From Dryomyza anilis (lineage: Eukaryota; Arthropoda; Insecta; Diptera; Dryomyzidae), in assembly GCA_951804985.1 (NCBI GenBank), contig OX638136.1, positions 4,405,852-4,469,851 on the forward strand: a DNA stretch of 64,000 bases, read 5' to 3'. Made by a program: the position numbers and the translations under genes. A model generated the notes under the pieces. That model searched no databases and was not told the origin of the DNA. It worked only from the letters and a program-made list of their open reading frames with translations. This document shows, one piece after another, positions 31,702 to 40,618 of the stretch (within the stretch, counting starts at the first letter, position 1; each line of letters opens with the position of its first letter).

Positions 31702-32380
31702 CAAAAAAAAAAAATTTTTTGGACTTACAACAATCTTATAAAAACATCTCATACCAATACCTTAAACTACTGTACAATACAAACATACTACCGATACTTA
31801 ATACATACACAACCGCATACTTCTGCTCCGCATTCACCTTGTATATGTATTACAGCTGTTGTTGTCAAGATATCGTGGTCGGTCTCCGTTGCTATAATGG
31901 CGGGTTCTGCTGAAAACATAACTCGTCACTATTGGCATGGTTGAATTTAGTCAAGATATCGTGGTCGGTCTCCGTTGGTTAAATGGCGGGCTCTGCTGTA
32001 AACATAAGTCTCGTCACTATTGGCATGGTTAATCGATCTTCATATGTGGTAGCGATACTGGTTCTTCAAGTTCCAGATATGAGTTCTTGGGCTTGTCTTC
32101 TTTCCTTCGGACTGCGGTTCGCACCATCTTATTTGTTAGTGAAGCCGTCATCGATCTCACGGATCTAGGAGCCCCTGAGTAGGATACTTCTTGGGGTCAC
32201 GACTGTTCCTGACTCCGTCTAACTTGCTTCCGACACTACATTGCGATGTCGCTTGGCCCCAAACGTCCGGGTGCAACATGCTATGCTCAGATTCATTCTA
32301 GCTAACTTTCTGGTTCTGTTTCTGGAGCTTTTTCAGGTTTGTGTTCACAATCTTCTTTATTTCAAGACTATGATAGCGAA

Positions 32381-32545
32381 TTAAATTGATGCCATCTCCT
32401 TAAGTGGTTGTTTAATTCTGGTGAGTTCCTCTAGTGTAGCGTTCATTCCAACACGCAACCCCTCTATCTCTTTAATGGTTGCTTGCAACGTTCTGGACAA
32501 CCAGTCGTAATTACTGGCCATCACCGTTACTTGTTGCTCTATCAT
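32381..32545 (-). CDS. Small helical ORF (54 aa) in the Gypsy 1 3' region
   Basis: Starts ATG (32545-32543), MIEQQVTVMASNYDWLSRTL, and ends KEMASI before TAA. It has a heptad-like spread of hydrophobic residues suggesting a coiled coil, and no Cys. It could be a remnant of an envelope or accessory protein or chance. Its composition is more protein-like than the AT-rich surroundings. Function unknown. Confidence 0.3.
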   Translation of the reverse strand: MIEQQVTVMASNYDWLSRTLQATIKEIEGLRVGMNATLEELTRIKQPLKEMASI

Positions 32546-32682
32546 ATGTTTTACGTAGTTTAACGCATATGGTTTCCGTATGTTTTACGGTATCGTAGGT
32601 TATCCGCAACCGTTCGTTTCTTGTGCATGAACCCTGTGTCCTTGACACGTAGTCATTTGTTAACTACAATTGTTCGCTTGAG

Positions 32683-32832
32683 TCAGTTACAACAAATTTC
32701 GTGATTACTGTTCACTACGCCCTGTAGATCCCTATATCTGTTTTCCGATCGAACACGAGTGAATGCTGCTCCAACGCTGTCGGTCTGTGAATTGAATCTA
32801 CCTGGACCCTCACAATGAACAGGATTAGCCAT
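32683..32832 (-). CDS. Small ORF (49 aa) in the Gypsy 1 3' region
   Basis: Starts ATG (32832-32830), MANPVHCEGPGRFNSQTD, and ends CCN before TGA. It is repeated in the second copy of the 326-bp duplication, where the C-terminus is altered at the junction. There is no recognisable domain. It lies 138 bp upstream (minus-strand sense) of the helical ORF, so both may be parts of one lost gene. Confidence 0.3.
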   Translation of the reverse strand: MANPVHCEGPGRFNSQTDSVGAAFTRVRSENRYRDLQGVVNSNHEICCN

Positions 32833-33351
32833 ATTATTGCCAACTTATTTTTATAATAAAACTATATCTAATTAATATCACAATATTTTTAGTATTCAAT
32901 GAGATTTCGTTGCTTTAATTATTTTTACTTAAATCTAATCATTTTCGTGTATTCATCATTACAATCACTCACATATTAAAGTGTCTATAAAACATAATTA
33001 TATTCATATAATAACATCGTTCTATCGTGATTACTGTTCACTACGCCCTGTAGATCCCTATATCTGTTTTCCGATCGAACACGAGTGAATGCTGCTCCAA
33101 CGCTGTCGGTCTGTGAATTGAATCTACCTGGACCCTCACAATGAACAGGATTAGCCATATTATTGCCAACTTATTTTTATAATAAAACTATATCTAATTA
33201 ATATCACAATATTTTTAGTATTCAATGAGATTTCGTTGCTTTAATTATTTTTACTTAAATCTAATCATTTTCGTGTATTCATCATTACAATCACTCACAT
33301 ATTAAAGTGTCTATAAAACATAATTATATTCATATAATAACATCGTTCTAT
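32700..33351. repeat. Tandem duplication, 2 x 326 bp
   Basis: 32700-33025 and 33026-33351 appear identical by eye. Each copy begins CGTGATTACTGTTCACTACG and ends ATAACATCGTTCTAT. It must be recent compared with the rest of the element, or be an assembly artefact. Confidence 0.85.
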
Positions 33352-35099
33352 CTCTATCAAAATTATCATTCATATATTACCTCATATAATATTGTACTTT
33401 AAAATTTTATAAAATAAAAAAAACACATTTTTCTTATAAATTAACATTCTTTTATATTACGAAGTTTGACATTATATTATAGTTTGTGTTAATATTTTAC
33501 AATATAAGTTGTGGTATGTACATAATACATGTGTCATATAACATATTTATTTAAGTTTATATTTTTATATTTTAATATCTATTAAACTAATCAGCATAAT
33601 AAATACGTATATTGGTTTTGTTGTTTCATAAACATTTTTCCAGAAGAGAAAAAAAAAATAATTTATTCATAATTCTAACGGAATATATTTTATCTGAATA
33701 ACATATTCTACAAGTAAAACATCTTCCACTTTTTTTTTGTTATAAACCTTGTGAAGTTTCGCTTATTTTTAAGCAGTTTATTTTAAAAAATGCTCATTTG
33801 ACATATATGCAATTTTTATTTATTTTTCATTCTATCGCAATCTCTAACGAAACTTAAGTGATCATCGTAATACACGTATGCAATTGATCAAGTTGCAGAC
33901 AAGTATTCGTCGTATTTAGTGAAGCATTTCAAAACAAATTTGCTGCTGTTCTTTTCAAACTATTTAATTAATAGCTTAAGATTAGCATAAAGTCTTACGG
34001 ATGTCGACTCTTTTCGAAGAGTACATCAAATCCTTACATAAAATGTAATTGCCGTTCTCATTTCTTTCTATCCTTAATACAATTTTATTATTTAATAATT
34101 TATATCTTTTAACTATATTTTTGTTTTATATATATTCATTTCCTCAACTTCAATTTCTACATTTTTTTTTCCTTCCATTCAACATAAACTTATAATTTAT
34201 TGCATAGGCTAGTAATTTACCCGAAGTAATACTTAGCTGCTTTAATAAAATAAATATCAACATAACAATTGGATCATTTGCTAACTCTAAAAAGTCGTGT
34301 ATGCATTTTGCACCTGTTGTATGCATTTTCTCATTATAATATTTCTCTAATCAATTAAGTCAAGCATAATAATCTCTTTTGGAGCATATTCTAGCTCTAA
34401 AAACCTATTTTTCAATCGTAGTAAACGTATTTATATATTTTTTATAATATTATTTCTTGTCTTTTAATTCAATCATATTTTTCCTATATATCATTTGGAG
34501 CATTTTTTAGCTCTAAAAAAAAACCTACTTGTCATTTATTTGCTCGTCAGCAATTAACATAAATTAATAATTTTTTATTTATTCAAAATTCAATTCATCA
34601 AAATCTATTTTTCATTATATTTTAATTTAAAATTAATAATTCAACCATAGTTTCATAATTCACTTTACAATTCAAAATTTCTATGCTAGTTATCTACGCT
34701 CAGCAGTACTTAGCTATTTGTTCAATATCTCAATTTCGTACAAATATATTTTATCGCATTTATTTCGTATAAAACTCGTGTTATCATTTATAATTCTTTC
34801 TTATTTATATTTTTTCTAATATTTCTTGTTTTCATAACCTTTAAATTTGGTCCGCCACATGCTAGTAAATTAACCCTAAGTAATACATAGCGATCTGTGG
34901 GTACCGTTTTCTTCTGTTGTCATATTTCCTATTCATTATCACACCATACTAAACTTTTTGCAATTTATTTCTAAATATATTTCCGCATATTAGCAATTAA
35001 TACATCAATTTCTTATTATGGTATTTTTTTTAACAAATTGTCGTGTATTTTCTTTCCCTTTAATATTGTCGTTGTCACGGGGGTAGTGACGGACAAAAC

Positions 35100-36157
35100 C
35101 TTACATACAGGGTCCTACCCAAATTGGTGAAAATTTATTTTTCCTATTTTGATTCTTCATTACAACCATTTCTCCAATTTGAAACTCAATGGGGTTTAAT
35201 GATTTATCTCGTTTTAGATTTTTCTATTACCTTTTCTTGATTTTGTCTCACTATTTCATGCGCCCGCTGTATTTCATATTTTAATATTTTGTTATAATCA
35301 TCGGCATTATATAGTGGTGAAACTTTACGTTTGAAATTAGTTGGCATATCAGAATCATAGCCATATAGTGTTCGGAAAGGTGTTTGCGCAGTTGACACAT
35401 GCATCGTATTATTATGGACACGCATTGCCGAATTTAACCATTGATCCCAATTGGAACCATCCTCCTTAGCAAAACATCTCAAATATTCTGCTAATGCTCT
35501 GTGACTACGTTCTAATAATCCATTGGCCTGTGGGTGATAGGGTGTAATGTGCATTTTTTTAATACCCAATAATTTTCATGTATCAGAAAATAACTTTGAC
35601 AAGAAATTAGAGCCATTGTCAGTTACTAGCATTTTTGGAATATTGTGGCGTGTTATAATTTCATCATAAAATGCTTTAGACACTGTGCTGGCTTCTGCGT
35701 CTGGTATTGCTACACAGCACACATATTTTGCACACATATCGTCTTTAAATGTTAAAATGTATTTATTGCCAGATAATGTCGCGGGTAAAATTCCTACTAA
35801 GTCCATATAAACCTTATCAAATGGGCGCGTTGGTGTATCTGTCAAGACCATTGGCATTTTTGTTAGCTTAAAACTTTTGTTAACTTGACATTTATATTGC
35901 TTTCTTATTCGAAAATACGTTTTCAGGGTGCCCTGATGACCCCCTAACGGTGAGTCGTGAAAGTCTCTAATAACTGCTTTAATTTCTTCAGGATCAGTTA
36001 ATACTTGACTCGAGATTGTTACACCATCCATATCCATTACCGTGTCGTCCATGACTGATTTACTGACGTCCGGATGTGGATCTATTGCATTTGGTGTAGT
36101 CTTAGAACGTGTTTGAACTGCCGCAATTTCTGTTTCTAATTGTGGAATCCTACTCAA
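35100..36157 (-). pseudogene. Gypsy 1 integrase
   Basis: The N-terminal finger region has FHDSPLGGHQGTLKTYFRIR. The core domain has DKVYMDLVGILPAT (first Asp) and MLVTDNGSNFLSKLF (second Asp). After an in-frame TGA at about 35577-35575, HPQANGLLERSHRALAEYL carries the Glu. The C-terminal module extends to about 35110 (FQIGEMVVMKNQN, KFSPIWVGP) after a frame change near 35205. All DDE residues remain, but the stop and frame change prevent one product. The frame upstream continues directly from RNase H (NADALSRIPQLE). Confidence 0.88.
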
Positions 36158-36412
36158 TGCATCAGCATTTAAATTCTTTTTGCCAGGTTTATAAATAATT
36201 TTGAACTCGTATTCTGATAATTAGTGCTTGAACCTGGCTAACCTTGATGTTTGATCCATTAAATTCGCTATGCCACGCAGTGGTTGATGATCCGTATAAA
36301 CCGTGAATGGACGCCCCAACAAATACGCTCTATAATTTTTTGTGGCCCATACTATTGCCAAAAATTCTCGTTCAATAGTTGAGTACCTTGTTTCTGCGTC
36401 ATTCAGAGCTCT
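36150..36412 (-). pseudogene. Gypsy 1 RNase H, joined to a deletion
   Basis: ALNDAETRYSTIEREFLAIV, WATKNYRAYLLGRPFTVYTD and HQPLRG make a clear Ty3/Gypsy RNase H. There is an in-frame stop after ARFKH and then YEFKIIYKPGKKNLNADALS. Its N-terminus is fused at 36402-36420 to the region after the protease. The join is marked by a 9-bp direct repeat (TTCAGAGCT at 36402-36410 and 36412-36420). The whole reverse transcriptase palm between them is gone. Confidence 0.85.
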
Positions 36413-36968
36413 TCAGAGCTCCATTCAAAATTTTTATTTCTCCACTGTATAGTATTTTGTTTATTTCATCTAGTGATCTGAGTGGTAGTGTTACAATTTT
36501 ATTTTTGTTTCTGTCTAAAAAGGTTAATCCCTTTTCCACTGCATTGATGATTGCGTGGTTCCATTGATTATCTCGTCCAAGTATACCGTCTGCCGGAACT
36601 CCCTGATCCTGCATTATTGTATGTAACGTCAGACTGAGCCTTCTATGTTCCTTATGTTGAATTTCAATTGATCCTGTGGTGGTCATATGTCCCCCAAATG
36701 CTCCGCTCAGATCTTTTGTGTCTTTTAAATTTCTCTCTAGTTTATTATCTAATGCACTCCACTTAACCAAGCTATAGTCCGCACCAGAATCTACGAGTAA
36801 TATTAGTTTCCCATTATTCGCTTCTTTACAAGGAATTTCTATAAAGACATCATTTAATTTTGATATCTGTCTGAATTCCCCATGTCTACTATAAATAATG
36901 CGATTTTTGTTTGATTTTGTATATAAACTAAATTTGAATTTCTTAATATTTTCAATATATTTACTCAT
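36399..36968 (-). pseudogene. Gypsy 1 protease
   Basis: 189 codons with the aspartic protease centre KLILLVDSGADYSLVKWSAL (DSGA) and the second hydrophobic-Gly segment GVPADGILGRD (ILGRD). The frame ends at the RT deletion (NGALKSSE). The protease would cleave the Gag-Pol polyprotein in the particle. The Met at 36968 is the first in the block; the natural frame was probably entered by frameshift from Gag. Confidence 0.85.
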
Positions 36969-37194
36969 ATTTTGTTTATACTATGCATTCCTGAAGTAAT
37001 CAAATCATTTAATTTCTTCTTATTTTCTTCTATACATATCCTATTTATTATGCAATCATAAAAATTATTTTTTGTTGTTAATGCTATTATGCCAAAGACG
37101 TTCAACGTTAATACAATTAGTGAAATAAAATTATCTACCATTTTCCTACTATTGATAGCGAACGTATCCACTGCCGCGCATGGCGTCTGATTCA

Positions 37195-38455
37195 CAATTC
37201 CTATCTTCTTTGGCTTGATTTCGCAATTTGTCTTGGGTTCCCAGATTATTGGCCTACTCTGGGCCCCTAACAGTTTCCCTGGTTGCGGGTAGACTCAAAA
37301 TCTCTCTTCGCAAAACAGTTTTCTAACGTATGCCCAATTCTTGCATACCATTTACATTTATTTAAATCCTGATTATTATTATGATTATGATTATTATTAT
37401 GATTATTATTATTACTACTATTTCCCTTATTAGTATTCCGATAATTACTATTTCTATTTCCATTATTATTGTTGTTATTGTTATTGTAATTATTTTCATT
37501 GTTATTATTATAATTACGATTATTATTCTGATAATTATTATTATTGTTATTGTTGTTATTATTATTTCCATTTCTCCTATTGTCATTATTATTATTATTT
37601 TGACGACTATTACTATTGGTATTACCATTATTATTGATATAGTTATTTCCATTGTTGTAATTATTATTTCTATTATTATTGTTATTTTTGCTATTATTGT
37701 TGTTATATCTTCTATTATTATTGTTATTATTATAATGCCTATTATTTCCATTATTATTATAATTCCCATTGTTGTGGTTATTATTGCCACGAGCATTATA
37801 ATTGCTATTATTGGCTTGCGAATTGTTCGTGAAGCCATCATTACAGTTGTTATTTTGCGTTTGTTGTTTACTTGTAAATTTCTGCTCTGGTTCATTTATT
37901 TTCTGTGCACATCTTAAGTTCGTTTCGTGACCATAGGTCTCACATCCTTGACAGTATGGAGTATTTTTTCGACTGAGGCACTCGTTCCGCGTGTGTCCTA
38001 CATTACCGCAAAATGAACATGGGGTTTCCACTTTATTTCTGTCGTTTGTGTTTTTTATACCGATTTCTCCACATGTGGGGTGTGAGGCTCTGATAAAAAG
38101 CACCTCTGCGGCACTATGTTTCTCTTACACGCCCACTTTGTATCGTCTCCAACGTTTCAACTGCTTCCTCTATCAGTGAATCTAGTGAGTCTGCCTTATT
38201 ATTTAGCATGTGTATTTTCAGTGTGCTGTCCTTAAGGCCTACCTTAAAAGTCTTTTGTATGGATTTGTCTAATTCTATTAGAATAGCTTCGTCCCCTCTG
38301 CCATTATATTTTTCTTTTATTAATTCAACCGCCTTTGTTTTTAGTACAATTTCTCCGGTAGATCTTTGATATGTCTCCTTTATTTTATTTATCTCTGAGT
38401 CTAATGTTACGGTTTTAAGATATGACCTCTTTATTAAAGTATATAATTCATCCAA
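37195..38455 (-). pseudogene. Gypsy 1 Gag with zinc knuckles and Asn-rich spacer
   Basis: The capsid-side segment (38455-38114) is helical and charged. After a break, 38103-37267 reads through two knuckles, CSFCGNVGHTRNEC (CCHC) and CQGCETYGHETNLRC. A spacer of about 150 residues, mostly Asn with scattered Arg, Gly and Tyr, follows (37850-37350). It ends in a degenerate knuckle, CKWYARIGHTLENC (second Cys replaced by Tyr). Gag packages RNA into particles. The Asn-rich DNA is an ATT/GTT-type imperfect microsatellite. Earlier Gag pieces are at 38679-38479, with a stop at about 38478. Confidence 0.8.
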
Positions 38456-38679
38456 TCCGCTAAATTGAATACCTTTTACTAGTTCGAATGCATTAACACA
38501 CGATAAAAATACTTAACACATGATAAAAATACTTGAAACTCTGTTTCTCTTGTTGACTTTACCGCTAAATGACATCCTTGTATGAATTTACATACTTCTG
38601 AGGGTAAATCATTGGAGTCCGTGCCTGAGAACATCGAAACCAAATGGTTCACCATTTTTGCAATATGTTCGATACACAT

Positions 38680-39348
38680 TTTAAATTCCGGGAAATTTAT
38701 TGTTTCTGTGTGACTTATTTCACTGTTATTTACAGCTTCCTTATGTATCTATAAGCCGTTGGTTACTAACTCTAATTCTTGCTGTAGTAGTCTATTTCTA
38801 TCTTCTAATTGTACAATTCTTTTTTGTGCACCTGTGATACTACCATACTCAGCCCAGAAATCTAGAAGTTTCCGGTGTGTCTATGTAATTCCGGTTTTCA
38901 ATAATTTCCACTAGTTTTCCTCTATTTTCGTCTAAGAGTTCTGCGTGATCCAAAATTGTTTTAATTCTGTTAACTCTGTCTCTAATTTTTCTTTCTCTTT
39001 TATGCTAAAATCTGTCTTAGCTTCTATTATTTCTAAAAATTATAAGAATATTATGTCTGCTTCTTCTATTCTCGTAACAGCAGTTGTTCTAATCTTTTCT
39101 CTAACTAGCTGAATTTAGTCTTTTGAACCGTTTATTCTTTTAATCTCTGTCCACAAACGTTCAATGAAAAGTCAAAATTGTCCATTTAATTTAGTTGTTT
39201 CATGTTGTGCCTTTTTTAATTCTGATTGAAGAGTTTCCATTAAACGTATCAGTTTAAGATATTTTTCCAACGAAACTATTCTAATGTTCCAAAATTGTTT
39301 ATATCTTTATAATTTTTCTCTATCTAGAGTGTTTGGTTATAAAACCGG
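38680..39348 (-). other. Gypsy 1 5' internal region, decayed
   Basis: Leader and Gag N-terminal region on the minus strand, without a long frame. Short Lys/Glu-rich stretches suggest the start of Gag. The primer-binding site expected next to the 5' LTR is not visible, consistent with a deletion that also removed most of that LTR. Confidence 0.5.
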
Positions 39349-39390
39349 CTGCCACGCTATGAGTGACTGTCATAGTGCTAACTCTCGACA
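39349..39390 (-). repeat. 5' LTR remnant of Gypsy 1 (42 bp)
   Basis: CTGCCACGCTATGAGTGACT...CTAACTCTCGACA matches 31647-31688 with two to three differences. It carries the element's outer end, followed by the GCGG target copy (39391-39394). Confidence 0.75.
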
Positions 39391-39400
39391 GCGGGAATTT

Positions 39401-40400
39401 GCGTCATTGGAACTTTTTTCGGTGAATCTGTTCCTGTGGCCCTAGATACGGATCCTGGTGCGTCATTGAAACTTTTTTGGGTGAATCTCTTCCTGTGGGC
39501 CTAGATACGCATCCAGGTGCGTCATTGGAACTTTTTTGAGTGAATCTCTTCCTGTGGGTCCAGATACGGATCCTGGCGCGTCATCGGAACTTTTTAAGGT
39601 GAATCGCTTCCTATGGGCCTAGATAAGCATCCTGGTGCGTCATTTGAACTTGGAACTAATTTTGACCATTGAACACCAGGATAGGTATCTGGCCCAACAG
39701 AACAGATTAACCTAAAAAAGTTCCAATGGCGCACCTGGATGCGTATCTAGGACCACAGGAGGAGATTCACCCAAAAAAGTTCCAATGACGCACCAGGATC
39801 CGTATCTAGGCCTACAGGAAGCGATTCACCCGAAAAAGTTCCAATGACGCACCTGGATGCGTATCTAGGCCCACAGGAAGCGATTCACCCAAAAAAGTTC
39901 CAATGACGCACCAGGATCCGTATCTAGGCCCACAGGAAGCGATTCACCGTAAAAAGTTCCAATGACGCACTAGGATGCGTATCTAAGTCCACAGGAACAG
40001 ATTCACCCAAAAAAGTTCCAATGACGCACCAGGATCCGTATCTAGGCACACAGGAATCTATTCACCCGAAAAAGTTCCACTGACGCACCTGGATGCGTAT
40101 CTAGGCCCACAGGAAGCGATTCACCCAAAAAAGTTCCAATGACGCAACAGGATCCGTATCTAGGCCCACAGGAAGCGATTCACCCTAAAAAGTTCCAATG
40201 ACGCACTAGGATGCGTATCTAGACCCACAGGAACAGATTCACCCTAAAAAGTTCCAATGACGCACTAGGATGCGTATCTAGGCCCACAGGAACAGATTCA
40301 CCGAAAAAAGTTCCAATGACGCACCTGGATGCATATCTAGGCCCACAGGAAGCGATTCACCCGAAAAAGTTCCAATGACGCACCAGTATGCGTGTCTATG
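39401..40400. repeat. Inverted 59-bp minisatellite (about 4 + 12 copies)
   Basis: The unit GCGTCATTGGAACTTTTTT...CCTAGATACG...ATCC recurs every 59 bp on the plus strand from 39401 (starts 39401, 39460, 39519, 39578, 39637). The array then flips at about 39650-39670. The complement (CAATGACGCACC...) recurs every 59 bp with starts at 39724, 39783 and so on to 40373. The units differ at a few positions (GGATCC versus GATGCG alternates in neighbouring units). The whole forms a large imperfect palindrome. There is no coding function; one frame (40278-40475) is produced by the repeat. Confidence 0.9.
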
Positions 40401-40529
40401 GCGATAGGAACGATTCAAACGTTTTTTGTATGCAAAAGTTCCGAGCGGAACTTTTGAGCCGGAACTTTTGAGCAAAAGTTCCGATTGAAACGTTTGCGCT
40501 CGGAACTTTTGCTTTTCGTTCGTTCCGTT
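40401..40529. mobile_element. Candidate hAT/foldback-like terminus
   Basis: Read inverted from 40529, it begins CAGGGGTTGGGAACGGAACG and then contains several AAAAGTTCCG/CGGAACTTTT words in both directions (40428-40510) before entering the 59-bp repeats. Its start resembles hAT ends (CAGGG-TTG). Long inverted repeats made of tandem units are typical of foldback elements. The matching opposite end was not found in the window, and the Gypsy 1 insertion sits at the left edge. Confidence 0.45.
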
Positions 40530-40618
40530 CCCAACCCCTGTTTTATTTTATTTAAATGTCGAAATTGATATTCACTTTTACAACACACACATAAAAAGAC
40601 ACTCTCGTAGCAATAAAA

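Larger units (their letters stand above)
31702..35099 (-). other. Gypsy 1 long 3' internal region, no clear env
   Basis: 3.4 kb between the integrase stop and the polypurine tract. It contains tandem repeats of about 85-88 bp (31865-31952 and 31953-32037: CAAGATATCGTGGTCGGTCTCC), two small minus-strand ORFs (32381-32545, 32683-32832), an exact 326-bp tandem duplication (32700-33351) and AT-rich DNA with repeated TTTAGCTCTAAAAA words (34380-34520). In some Gypsy elements env lies here; I see no signal peptide or transmembrane protein. Confidence 0.55.
30834..39390 (-). mobile_element. Gypsy (Ty3-type) retrotransposon 1, 8.56 kb, defective
   Basis: A minus-strand element with 3' LTR 30834-31688, polypurine tract, long 3' non-coding region, integrase, RNase H, protease and Gag. 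It ends in a 42-bp remnant of the 5' LTR (39349-39390). The outer ends read TGTAAAG... and ...CTCTCGACA. They are flanked by GCGG on both sides (30830-30833 and 39391-39394), a 4-bp target duplication as made by Ty3/Gypsy integrases. Most of the 5' LTR, the primer-binding site and the reverse transcriptase catalytic region are deleted. No clear env gene is seen. Confidence 0.82.

Noticed and set aside
37381..37917. 178-codon Ile-rich plus-strand ORF
   Set aside because: It is the reverse strand of the Asn-rich Gag microsatellite (ATT repeats). The Ile/Val-only composition and the strong Gag motifs on the other strand make it a shadow.
39401..40400. CRISPR-like array
   Set aside because: Repeats are contiguous 59-bp tandem units without unique spacers, in a eukaryotic context; this is a minisatellite.
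40278..40475. ORF in the minisatellite
   Set aside because: Created by the 59-bp repeat and the inverted GGAACTTTTG words; the period is not a multiple of three, so it has no repeated protein structure.
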